Shown here piece by piece: positions 1-5,604 of a stretch of DNA of 5,604 bases. The notes under the pieces were generated by a model that saw only the letters and a program-made list of their open reading frames with translations, was not told the origin of the DNA and searched no databases. The DNA is from an uncultured Oscillospiraceae bacterium (GTDB lineage: Bacteria > Bacillota_A > Clostridia > Oscillospirales > Oscillospiraceae). The DNA lies in the NCBI GenBank assembly GCA_934589325.1, contig CAKTNU010000130.1:1-5604 (forward strand), written 5' to 3'. Both the position numbers and the translations under genes were made by a program. Numbering within the stretch: position 1 is the first letter of the stretch; each line of letters begins with the position of its first letter.

Positions 1-2127
1 GATTACCCTCACGCGCTTTGTAATGTCGTTGGCATCCTCCGGCATATAGAGTTTGAAAATTTCGAATACGTTGATCTTTTCCGGGCTGGACGCAAAGCCG
101 GAATCGCGGAAGACGGCGCGGAGCGGGCGACGCTTGGCGATCTCCTTGACCACGCTTTCGGGAATATTCGCGTCAAAACAGGCGATCAGGTCGCCGTCGT
201 TGTAGGTATGGACGGTGCAGCCGTCGATTTGCTCGGACTTGTACGGCAGGGACAGCGGCAGCCCCCAGTCGATCAGGCAGCCGAACAGCAGGTCGAGGTC
301 GGTGCGGTCATCCTTGATGTTGGATTCCAGACCCGCGAGCATCCCCTGATCGTAGTCATCCGGCGCATAGTAGACGTCCTTCATGTTGGTATCGTCCAGC
401 TTGAGGACGCGGAAGCCAACGTCGAGGTTATAGCTTACATCTACGTTTTCAAATGCAGTTTTAGCCTTTGCTACTGCGGCAGGACCATTTTCGGCAATAC
501 TCAAAAAATGATCGACATCTTCATCGCTTTTGAGAAAAGGAACATTTTTTAATTTGTCATTTTCTCTGTTTATTTTTTCTCCGGCACGGCGGATGCGTTC
601 TTTACCGATTTCGCAGATATTCTTGTAGCCTGCTTTGTAGGCTTCACTTGCTTCGGCGCAGGGTTCAGGAAGTTGTACCATGATAAACTTACGGTGTCCG
701 CCGTCCTCGGCGTTGAGTTGCATGACCGCGTGGGCGGTAGTAGCGGAGCCGGAGAAGAAGTCCAGGATAATACATTCCTTAGAATCAGCTGTAATATATC
801 GAGCAAGGTCTTTTATATCAGTAACACTCTTGGGGTTTTCAAAAACTCTCAATCCGTCAAATATTTTATTAAATTCTAAAGTCGCAGTTTGTGCATAGCT
901 GAAGTGAACACTACGCATAACCTGTGCATCATAATCAAACAAATTGCGCCGAATGCGAGGCAGGGTTGTTTCATCAGGACCGAACACTACTCTCCCAGCC
1001 TCAATCTCTTCCTTCATACGCTTAATGGACGGGAATCTCCATCCTGCATCAGGGCATTTGCATGGCTTACCCGTCACCGGATGTATAACTTCATATTTGG
1101 GCCCGCCACCACCGGGCCAACTGATGTTTCCGTCATCTCTATACGGACCATGTTCATCAACCTTTGTGAACCGCGCCAGTGGCTTTCTCTCATCACCTTT
1201 TGGCCATGAAGCATATAGCTTTTTTAGCCCATCATTTACTGCATCCCAATCATCGTTATACAGTTCCCGAAGTCGCTGAAATTCACGTTTTACTTCTTCA
1301 ATTCCTTCTTTTGATTCCCTAAAAACAATTCCCTGCTCATATATGTATTGCGCATTCTTAAAATACACAAGCATATATTCGTGCCCGACAGAGAAATATT
1401 TCGCATCATTTTTTCTGTTTTTGTCATACACTAAGCATGCGACAAAGTTACTCGCTCCAAGGACTTCATCACATATTTTCCGCAGATTTTCTACCTCGGC
1501 ATCATCAATGCTAATAAAGATAACCCCATCATCCGTCAGCAGATTTCTTGCCAGCATAAGCCGGGAATAAATCATGCTGCACCAATCGGAATGAAAACGT
1601 CCGTTGGTGTCGGTATTCTTGAACAGACGGTTTTCGTCCTCATCAAACATTCCCATCTGCTCGTTTTCTTCTTTCTGCGAGTGCATGAAATCATCGGCAT
1701 AGATGAAGTCGTTGCCGGTGTTGTACGGCGGATCAATGTAGATCATCTTGACCTTGCCGAGATAACTTTCCTGTAAGAGCTTTAGGACTTCCAGATTGTC
1801 GCCCTCGATATAGAGATTCTCGGTAGTGTCCCAGTCCTTGCTTTCCTCCACGCAGGGGCGCAGCGTCTTGCGGATCGGCTTGTTGGCTTCCACGATCGCC
1901 GCTTTCTTGCCGACCCATGTGAACTCGTATGCCTCGTCGCCGTCCACCACGTCCGGCGAGAGCATCTGTTTCAGCAGTTCAAAATTGACCGCCCGCTTGT
2001 ACACCTTATTCTCCGGCGTGCTGTGTTCTTCATCCAGCATCTCCGTGATGCAGTTCGGAAACAGGGCAGCAATGCGGTCTATGTTCTGCGCCGTCATATC
2101 CGGCGATTCAAATTTCATGTGGTTCAT
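1..2127 (-). CDS. mod: Type III restriction-modification DNA methyltransferase subunit Mod (3' end beyond window)
   Basis: Predicted cytosolic N6-adenine methyltransferase that recognises and methylates a short asymmetric site using S-adenosylmethionine; in this family it partners the Res helicase-nuclease. I translated the minus strand by hand: 709 codons run from the ATG at 2127 to the left edge with no stop or frameshift. Catalytic motif IV DPPYNTG lies at residues 132-138, and the SAM-binding motif I DFFSGSATT at 456-464. This IV-before-I order is that of beta-class Mod proteins. A motif X-like NPKS lies at 431-434. The variable region between (about 230-430) should hold the target recognition domain. 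The family is usually about 600-700 residues, and the visible end (TKRVRVI) looks close to a natural C-terminus, so little is probably missing. The ATG at 2127 is chosen because AAGGAG (2138-2143) sits 10 bases upstream and the codon overlaps the TGA of the upstream gene (ATGA). A second ATG at residue 4 is possible. Res is not visible. Confidence 0.93.
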   Translation of the reverse strand, partial: MNHMKFESPDMTAQNIDRIAALFPNCITEMLDEEHSTPENKVYKRAVNFELLKQMLSPDVVDGDEAYEFTWVGKKAAIVEANKPIRKTLRPCVEESKDWDTTENLYIEGDNLEVLKLLQESYLGKVKMIYIDPPYNTGNDFIYADDFMHSQKEENEQMGMFDEDENRLFKNTDTNGRFHSDWCSMIYSRLMLARNLLTDDGVIFISIDDAEVENLRKICDEVLGASNFVACLVYDKNRKNDAKYFSVGHEYMLVYFKNAQYIYEQGIVFRESKEGIEEVKREFQRLRELYNDDWDAVNDGLKKLYASWPKGDERKPLARFTKVDEHGPYRDDGNISWPGGGGPKYEVIHPVTGKPCKCPDAGWRFPSIKRMKEEIEAGRVVFGPDETTLPRIRRNLFDYDAQVMRSVHFSYAQTATLEFNKIFDGLRVFENPKSVTDIKDLARYITADSKECIILDFFSGSATTAHAVMQLNAEDGGHRKFIMVQLPEPCAEASEAYKAGYKNICEIGKERIRRAGEKINRENDKLKNVPFLKSDEDVDHFLSIAENGPAAVAKAKTAFENVDVSYNLDVGFRVLKLDDTNMKDVYYAPDDYDQGMLAGLESNIKDDRTDLDLLFGCLIDWGLPLSLPYKSEQIDGCTVHTYNDGDLIACFDANIPESVVKEIAKRRPLRAVFRDSGFASSPEKINVFEIFKLYMPEDANDITKRVRVI

Positions 2128-2945
2128 TTTGCTTTTTCTCCTTCTTTCAAAAAAGAACACATTTCTTTAATTTCATCAAGAGATTTGTTTTCGTATATTA
2201 TTGTGTCAATCCTTTTGGTTTTTTCGCTAATCATCTGCCAATACTGGATGTTGAAAAGCGTAATTGCCTGCTCTAATGCCTCTCTAATACTACTTTTGCT
2301 GTTTTCGGTATCTTCATCTTTTTGATCCTCTCTCGCCAAGACATCCAGTAGTGCATCAAGATATTTTCTCGCATTATTGCTCAAATAAAGCGCAGATGCA
2401 GTCAGCGCATTATTGCCATCCGCATATTGTGGATCGCACTGTAGCGCTATGCAGAAGCCAGAAAAGGAATTGCTTATTCTCTGGTCAAGTAAAGGAGCGT
2501 CAATTTTTTTAGCCGTTTTTATAGAATGTTCGCCAAAATATCCAAATAGTTCCTTTACCATTGTCTCGGGATCACAGGCGTGAATAAGAGCATCACCTGC
2601 TTGTCGTATCTCGGCTAATTTATTACGTTCATAATCAAAAACCTTTCCTATTATGGAAAGTTCGTTGGCTCTCTTGGTTAGCTCTTCCAATCGTTGCTGT
2701 GCAAGGTCATTTTCTTCTTTGAATCTCTCGTTTTGACGTATGGCGACATACGCCAAGAGAATTGTTCCTGCGGCAGAAACAGATTGTATTATATATCCAA
2801 GCATCCCATCTGCTGAAATTTCCGAGAAAACTGACGGCGCAAACATAGTAATTAAAATTGGAACACAAGAGATAAGAACTGCAAATGCAATCAAAATGAC
2901 GCCTCTTTTGTGTTCCTTGAACCACTCAGATATTTGAGATTTCAT
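2124..2945 (-). CDS. Unrecognised two-helix membrane protein with coiled coil, embedded in the Type III R-M operon
   Basis: A 273-residue protein I cannot assign to a named family. A short charged N-terminus (KEHKR at 10-14) precedes two likely transmembrane helices at about 15-36 and 48-69. A heptad-like charged coiled coil follows at about 71-98 (QNERFKEEND, then LAQQRLEELTKR). The rest, about 100-273, looks like a soluble, mostly helical domain rich in E, K and D. The positive residues before helix 1 and the charged segment after helix 2 suggest both ends face the cytoplasm. No catalytic motif is evident. The start ATG shares its A with the TAA of the upstream gene relic (TAATG), with GAGG just upstream; the stop overlaps the mod start (ATGA). 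This tight packing implies co-expression with mod. The two-helix plus cytosolic-domain layout recalls membrane abortive-infection proteins such as AbiC-like families, but that is a resemblance of layout only. The gene is clearly AT-richer than the flanking chromosomal genes, which fits horizontal acquisition. Confidence 0.85.
   Translation of the reverse strand: MKSQISEWFKEHKRGVILIAFAVLISCVPILITMFAPSVFSEISADGMLGYIIQSVSAAGTILLAYVAIRQNERFKEENDLAQQRLEELTKRANELSIIGKVFDYERNKLAEIRQAGDALIHACDPETMVKELFGYFGEHSIKTAKKIDAPLLDQRISNSFSGFCIALQCDPQYADGNNALTASALYLSNNARKYLDALLDVLAREDQKDEDTENSKSSIREALEQAITLFNIQYWQMISEKTKRIDTIIYENKSLDEIKEMCSFLKEGEKAK
2138..2143 (-). promoter_or_regulatory. Shine-Dalgarno site of mod
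   Basis: The minus strand reads AAGGAG here, 10 bases before the ATG at 2127. It lies inside the last codons of the membrane-protein gene, which ends in the overlapping ATGA. It supports the start at 2127 over the ATG three codons further in and suggests mod is translated by coupled re-initiation. Confidence 0.7.
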
Positions 2946-3120
2946 TATACCTCATTCAGCTCCCTTCTTAATTTTTTCAGTTCCACATTCATTTCCATCC
3001 CCCGGTTAAGCTGCTTTCTCTTTTCATCACGTTCGGCAGATTCTTTCAGGCTCTCGCCGGAATCAGTTTGCAGCTTGTCACCGGCGATCTGCCGGACAAG
3101 GCTTTAACATCAAAGCTCAT
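2945..3120 (-). pseudogene. Decayed DUF4391-like gene: C-terminal tail with frameshift
   Basis: No single intact reading frame covers this stretch. An ATG at 3120 overlaps the regulator's stop (ATGA) and encodes MSFDVKAL, then runs into a stop at 3048-3046 after 24 codons. In a second frame, 3103-2945 encodes 52 residues beginning SLVRQIAGDK and ending ELKKLRRELNEV, rich in K, E and R. From memory this resembles the C-terminal helical tail of DUF4391 proteins, which often sit beside Type III mod genes. Family members have a few residues between an FDVKAL-like segment and LVRQI, and a longer helical stretch before the final NR.MEMN.EL part. Both seem shortened here, suggesting a deletion of 3n+1 bases near 3100 and perhaps a second, in-frame one. 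The tail frame's TAA overlaps the membrane gene start (TAATG). The roughly 150 or more N-terminal residues usual for the family are absent. A newly formed short coupling ORF is the alternative. Confidence 0.55.
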
Positions 3121-3326
3121 TTTTGATCCGGCACGATCTCCATAATATCCTCCACTCTACAATCCAGTGCAGTGCATATTTTCAGAAGGATCTCTGTTGT
3201 GACATGGCCATTCCGCCCCATCTTGGTATCAGCGGCCGGGCTGATGCCGGCCGCCGCGCAGAGGTCCTTTTTCTTCATATTCTTATCAATGAGCAGCTTC
3301 CAGAGCTTTTTGTAACTCACAGACAT
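3117..3326 (-). CDS. Small XRE/Cro-type helix-turn-helix regulator
   Basis: A 69-residue protein (MSVSYKKLWKLLI... ending EIVPDQK) made almost entirely of one helix-turn-helix domain, of the single-domain XRE/Cro type common ahead of clostridial restriction-modification operons. The HTH lies at about residues 17-40 (KMKKKDLCAAAGIS region onward), followed by the typical VTTEILLKICTALDCRVEDIM segment. Probable role: DNA-binding autoregulator of the operon, acting at the palindrome just upstream. The frame is open further upstream, but the start at 3326 is preferred: AGGA (3333-3336) lies 6 bases before it and homology-like sequence begins there. The stop overlaps the next ATG (ATGA). Residues 31-36 read AADTKM where relatives, as I recall them, tend to have ASITKL-like residues, so the recognition helix may be altered. 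It could still be functional; no truncation is visible. Confidence 0.85.
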   Translation of the reverse strand: MSVSYKKLWKLLIDKNMKKKDLCAAAGISPAADTKMGRNGHVTTEILLKICTALDCRVEDIMEIVPDQK

Positions 3327-3354
3327 ACATTTTCCTACTGGCGATATAAAAATA

Positions 3355-3372
3355 CTCTGCCTCTCGGCAGAG
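3355..3372. promoter_or_regulatory. Perfect palindrome over the operon start: candidate operator
   Basis: CTCTGCC, four bases (TCTC), GGCAGAG: seven perfectly paired bases on each side. One edge overlaps the proposed -10 box by two bases, and the predicted transcription start falls in its centre. The RNA would therefore not contain the whole hairpin, which argues for a protein-binding DNA site, most simply for the adjacent XRE-type regulator repressing its own operon. A leader hairpin remains possible if the real start is further upstream. Confidence 0.55.
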
Positions 3373-3400
3373 CATACGGTCTGTACGGCTATCATGCCAA
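3371..3400 (-). promoter_or_regulatory. Probable promoter of the regulator-membrane-mod operon
   Basis: On the minus strand, TTGGCA (3400-3395; 5 of 6 matches to TTGACA) is followed after 18 bases by TATGCT (3376-3371; 4 of 6 to TATAAT). Transcription would start near 3364 and give a leader of about 37 bases before the regulator's ATG. It is the best sigma-A-like pair ahead of the operon, but the match is moderate and unproven. Confidence 0.5.
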
Positions 3401-3439
3401 GGCCTTACAACACTTGACGGCGTTGTTTATTATGATAGC
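3388..3439. repeat. 8-bp inverted repeat (GCTATCAT/ATGATAGC) around a 36-bp spacer
   Basis: GCTATCAT at 3388-3395 is mirrored by ATGATAGC at 3432-3439. A nested pair, ACAAC (3407-3411) and GTTGT (3422-3426), and an AAGGCCTT palindrome (3399-3406) lie between. The left arm overlaps the proposed -35 box of the operon by one base. It may be a second regulator site or a small folded element. An 8-bp match at this distance can also arise by chance. Confidence 0.4.
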
Positions 3440-3489
3440 ATATTGGGGCAGGAAAAGCAAGAAACTGATAAATCCGCACGATTTTTATT

Positions 3490-3678
3490 TGTAGGTTAGT
3501 CAATGGTGAGTTACGTGATAGGAAAAAAAGAAAGGATATCGCGAGGAGGCTTCCAGTTGAGCGGACACATGGGAAAATTATTATATTGCCGTTGACGGAC
3601 AGCAATCTGTTTCGCAAAATTGTCAAAAGAATAGAAACGATGAGAAGCATAAAATCCTTCGTTATTGTCTAACCTACA
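3490..3678 (-). mobile_element. 189-bp MITE-like relic of an IS element with 15-bp terminal inverted repeats
   Basis: TGTAGGTTAGTCAAT at 3490-3504 is the inverted copy of ATTGTCTAACCTACA at 3664-3678, with 14 of 15 positions matching. Both outer ends begin TG, as do many IS3/IS481-type termini. Between them, on the minus strand, lies the C-terminal tail of an integrase-type transposase ending shortly before the 3490 terminus, as in a normal IS right end. The simplest reading is an IS whose left inverted repeat became joined to the end of its transposase gene by internal deletion. No target-site duplication is obvious: the outer flanks read ...TTATT and CTCGG.... The second copy lies within the apparent reading frame, so a chance inverted repeat is the alternative, though a 14/15 match in so short a region is unlikely by chance. 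Confidence 0.5.
3511..3663 (-). pseudogene. C-terminal fragment of an IS3/IS481-like integrase-type transposase
   Basis: Minus-strand translation gives about 50 residues, starting NEGFYASHRFYSF and continuing through RQRQYNNFPMCPLNW and KPPRDIL to a TAA at 3513-3511. This matches the style of the tail of DDE integrase-core transposases, where aromatic-rich FY..H.FYS is followed by a YNNFPMRPLxWKSP-like block. The catalytic D, D and E residues would lie upstream and are absent, so it cannot be active. The frame continues upstream to an ATG at 3726, but that stretch carries the MATE promoter and does not look like transposase. Family assignment is from memory of the motif and tentative. Confidence 0.55.
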
Positions 3679-3719
3679 CTCGGCGTGCATTTTTGTTGAA
3701 TCTGACATGCTCTGCGGTA

Positions 3720-3748
3720 TTGACATTGGGCTGAGATGACGCTATAAT
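3720..3748 (+). promoter_or_regulatory. Perfect consensus sigma-A promoter for the MATE gene
   Basis: TTGACA (3720-3725), a 17-base spacer and TATAAT (3743-3748) match the housekeeping consensus at all twelve positions with ideal spacing. The start would fall near 3755, leaving about 49 bases of leader before the ATG at 3804. It lies just outside the IS relic. Confidence 0.8.
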
Positions 3749-3803
3749 CTCAAATCTTCCAAGGTATGATCTATCTAATTTTTTAAAGAAGTCAGGTATT
3801 TCA

Positions 3804-5282
3804 ATGAAAAAAGCGTCAAAAGCCATTGACCTTAAGGCTATGTTCCACCCCGTTGAGCTCACTCGCGGTTCCTGCTGGCGGACGATACTCCTGTTCTCTG
3901 TGCCGATAATCATATCGTACCTGCTCCAGCAGGTCTACTCGATAAGCGACGCAGCCATTGTCGGTCAGACGCTGACGGCTGAGGAAGTCGCCGGTGTGAC
4001 AGACACGACACCGCTTGTGTTTGTGTTCCTGCAATTTGCGTTCGGCTCCAGTGCGGGCTTCTGCGCCGTGACAGCTTGCCGTGTCGGTACTCACGACCAA
4101 CCCGGTGTGCGCCGCTCACTCGCGACGCAGTTTGTACTTTCCGGAGCGCTGACGGTAATTCTCACAGCACTCGCCCTCGCGCTGCTCGATCCGATGCTGG
4201 CATGGATAAATGTCACACCGGACAGTCCGGCCGTGTACAACGCCGCCCGCTCATACTGCAGCATAATATTCGCCGGTATCGGCGCGCAGCTGTTCTATAA
4301 CTTCATTTGTTCATTTCTGCGCAGTTTGGGCGACTCGGCAACGCCGCTGCTGTTTCTGCTGTTCTCTACGGTACTGAACGTCGGGCTCGACCTGCTGTTC
4401 ATTCTCGCGTTCCACTGGGGCGTGGCCGGTGCCGCGGCCGCGACCGTCGCCGCGCAGCTCATAAGCACCTTCGCCTGCTTCTTCTATGCGTTCTCAAAGT
4501 ATCCTGAGATACGGCTCAGCCGCGAGGATTGGCGTATCACATGGCGCGATATATGGCGGCACGTGATACAGGGCGTTCCCCTTGGGCTGCAGTTCTCGGT
4601 CCTGTCCATCGGCATCATCGTGATGCAGGGCGTTGTAGTGCAGTTCGATATCCTCGACGGTGTCATGGTCTCGAACGCCGCGCAGAACGGCTTTGGAGCC
4701 GCGCACAAGCTGAACAACCTCCTCATGACGCCGTTCAACGGCCTCGGTTCGGCAATGACCAGCTTCACCGCGCAGAATCTCGGCGCAGGCAACCATGAGC
4801 GCATCAAGCGCGGTACGCTTCAGGCTCTCATAATTGCCGCGATAATGACCGGCGTGATGGTGAGCATCGGTCTGCTGCTGACGATAGACGGCGCGTATCT
4901 GCACATCTTCCTAAGCGCCGATAAGATAACGGCGGACACCATCCGCTGCGGCAACACCTATCTGTACGTCGATCTCGCGCTTTATCCCTTCCTTGCGTTC
5001 ATCTTCGTTGTACGCAACTGTGTACAGGGTATCGGCCTCCCGCAGTTCATCCTCGGTGCCGGGACCGCAGAGCTTGCCGCGAGAGTCACGGTCTGCCTGC
5101 TGCTTCCGCCTGCATTTGCAGGCGGAACGGTCAGCGCAGCAGCGCCGTATATTGCCTATGTTGCAATGTGTGCCGCCGATCCCGTGGCCTGGATGTCCGC
5201 CGACTCTGTCCTCCTCGTCCCATTTGTGCGGAACATAATGAAGAAAAATTACAAATACTTCTACCGTCGATCCGAGACCTGA
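3804..5282 (+). CDS. MATE-family efflux transporter (Na+- or H+-coupled)
   Basis: A 492-residue polytopic membrane protein of the MATE family, which exports cationic drugs, toxins or metabolites using a Na+ or H+ gradient; the substrate cannot be told from sequence. The N-terminal lobe opens with a typical first helix (WRTILLFSVPIIISYLLQQ, 25-43) leading into YSISDAAIVG. It continues with GSSAGFCAVTACRVGTHD (81-98) and FLRSLGDSATPL (171-182). The second lobe shows FTAQNLGAGNHERIKRG (321-337), RNCVQGIGLP (404-413) and the conserved E423 and R427 of the penultimate helices. About twelve helices are expected. It is slightly longer than the usual 440-460 residues because of an N-terminal extension and a basic tail. 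CAGG lies 7 bases before the ATG at 3804; an in-frame ATG at 3840 (M13) is an alternative start. It has its own consensus promoter and is followed by a strong terminator, so it is probably monocistronic. The GC-rich composition matches the host background. Confidence 0.93.
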   Translation: MKKASKAIDLKAMFHPVELTRGSCWRTILLFSVPIIISYLLQQVYSISDAAIVGQTLTAEEVAGVTDTTPLVFVFLQFAFGSSAGFCAVTACRVGTHDQPGVRRSLATQFVLSGALTVILTALALALLDPMLAWINVTPDSPAVYNAARSYCSIIFAGIGAQLFYNFICSFLRSLGDSATPLLFLLFSTVLNVGLDLLFILAFHWGVAGAAAATVAAQLISTFACFFYAFSKYPEIRLSREDWRITWRDIWRHVIQGVPLGLQFSVLSIGIIVMQGVVVQFDILDGVMVSNAAQNGFGAAHKLNNLLMTPFNGLGSAMTSFTAQNLGAGNHERIKRGTLQALIIAAIMTGVMVSIGLLLTIDGAYLHIFLSADKITADTIRCGNTYLYVDLALYPFLAFIFVVRNCVQGIGLPQFILGAGTAELAARVTVCLLLPPAFAGGTVSAAAPYIAYVAMCAADPVAWMSADSVLLVPFVRNIMKKNYKYFYRRSET

Positions 5283-5290
5283 ATATCCGA

Positions 5291-5334
5291 TAAAACAGCA
5301 CCGCAGCTTTAAATCAAGCTGCGGTGCTGTTTTA
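5291..5334. terminator. Bidirectional Rho-independent terminator between convergent genes
   Basis: A 19-base arm, TAAAACAGCACCGCAGCTT (5291-5309), a 6-base loop and a perfect 19-base complementary arm (5316-5334). The GC-rich stem is flanked by A and T runs on each side, so it gives a U-rich tail on either strand. It sits 8 bases after the MATE stop and 5 bases beyond the stop of the convergent dehydrogenase gene, and can serve both. Confidence 0.92.
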
Positions 5335-5339
5335 CATAT

Positions 5340-5604
5340 TCACTTATTCACCACATTCTGCGGCGTACCGGACTGGAAAGCGCGGATATTTTCAACCGTG
5401 CAGTCCATTATGCGCTGGCGGCTCTCCTTGGGCGCCCAGCTTATATGCGGTGTTATGATGCAGTTTTTCGCGGTCAGCAGCGGATTATCTGCCCTTATAG
5501 GCTCTGCGGACACAACATCAAGCCCTGCGGCGTAGACCTTGCCGAAGTTCAGCGCGTCGGCCAGATCCTGCTCAACTATCAGCGGACCGCGGCTGTTGTT
5601 GATG
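5340..5604 (-). CDS. D-2-hydroxyacid dehydrogenase, C-terminal part (probably glycerate dehydrogenase type; 5' end beyond window)
   Basis: NAD(P)-dependent cytosolic enzyme of the D-isomer-specific 2-hydroxyacid dehydrogenase family, interconverting a 2-hydroxyacid and its 2-keto acid. Only the last 87 residues are in the window. They begin INNSRGPLIV, the end of the nucleotide-binding domain. The family's catalytic triad is visible: Arg in NSRG, Glu in LDVVSAEP exactly 29 residues later (the same Arg-Glu spacing as in D-lactate dehydrogenase), and His in TPHISWAPKE. The Trp two residues after the His and the NVVN ending are typical of glycerate/hydroxypyruvate-type members, as I recall them. 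The stop at 5342-5340 lies beside the shared terminator. Composition is GC-rich like the MATE gene. Specificity cannot be settled without the substrate-binding N-terminus. Confidence 0.9.
   Translation of the reverse strand, partial: INNSRGPLIVEQDLADALNFGKVYAAGLDVVSAEPIRADNPLLTAKNCIITPHISWAPKESRQRIMDCTVENIRAFQSGTPQNVVNK

Larger units (their letters stand above)
3327..3803. other. 477-bp intergenic region between divergent units
   Basis: No intact gene is supported here. From left to right it holds the leader, palindrome and promoter of the leftward operon (to about 3400), the 8-bp inverted repeat (3388-3439), about 50 bases with nothing recognisable (3440-3489), the IS relic (3490-3678), and the consensus promoter and 5' leader of the MATE gene (3720-3803). 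Short open frames inside it lack good ribosome sites. Confidence 0.8.

Noticed and set aside
208..1776. Several plus-strand open frames of 60-114 codons across the mod gene
   Set aside because: They lie antisense to a continuous, motif-bearing mod reading frame, lack convincing ribosome sites and encode unrecognisable sequence.
3046..3120. Independent 24-codon gene starting at the ATGA overlap
   Set aside because: Its sequence after MSFDVKAL is an out-of-frame reading of the DUF4391-like tail; better explained as a frameshifted relic.
3327..3395. N-terminal extension of the XRE-type regulator up to an ATG at 3395
   Set aside because: The added 23 residues would span the proposed promoter and palindrome, and the start at 3326 has a well-placed AGGA.
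3414..3436. Plus-strand promoter TTGACG with TATGAT
   Set aside because: The spacer is only 11 bases, too short for sigma-A recognition.
3664..3726. Extension of the transposase fragment to the ATG at 3726
   Set aside because: This part overlaps the consensus MATE promoter, does not resemble transposase and lies largely outside the inverted repeat.
4484..4904. Minus-strand open frames of 107 and 136 codons inside the MATE gene
   Set aside because: Shadow frames created by GC-rich codon bias opposite a clear transporter gene.
1..5604. CRISPR array, tRNA, rRNA or riboswitch
   Set aside because: I saw no regularly spaced direct repeats, no cloverleaf with conserved T-arm bases, and no known aptamer core on either strand.

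Overview
The window looks like a chromosomal segment of a gut-type Clostridia bacterium (Bacillota; an Oscillospiraceae/Ruminococcaceae relative is my best guess). The evidence is protein style, Gram-positive-like promoters and Shine-Dalgarno sequences, and GC-rich core genes that still use many ATA isoleucine codons. The genus cannot be fixed from this sequence. A GC-rich background (a 60-base sample of the MATE gene is 72% GC) is interrupted by an AT-rich defence module (a 60-base sample of the membrane gene is 25% GC).

Left part (1-3400, all on the minus strand): an operon read right to left. It starts at a promoter near 3371-3400 with a perfect palindrome over the start region. The order is a small XRE/Cro-type regulator (3326-3117), a decayed DUF4391-like gene tail (3120-2945), an unrecognised two-helix membrane protein with a coiled coil (2945-2124), and a Type III restriction-modification methyltransferase, Mod (2127 to the left edge, 709 codons visible). 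All three gene junctions overlap (ATGA, TAATG, ATGA), so the genes are probably co-transcribed and translationally coupled. The Res subunit would be expected beyond the left edge and is not visible.

Middle (3401-3803): no intact gene. It holds an 8-bp inverted repeat around a 36-bp spacer, and a 189-bp relic bounded by 15-bp inverted repeats (14/15 match) that encloses the C-terminal tail of an integrase-type IS transposase on the minus strand. Just beyond it is a perfect consensus sigma-A promoter (TTGACA, 17 bp, TATAAT) pointing right.

Right part (3804-5604): a MATE-family multidrug/Na+ efflux transporter (+), a strong bidirectional hairpin terminator, and the convergent 3' end of a D-2-hydroxyacid dehydrogenase, probably glycerate dehydrogenase type. 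These look like ordinary chromosomal genes flanking the defence island.

The most unusual elements are the membrane protein embedded between the regulator and mod of a Type III R-M operon, the eroded gene beside it, and the MITE-like IS relic at the edge of the island.
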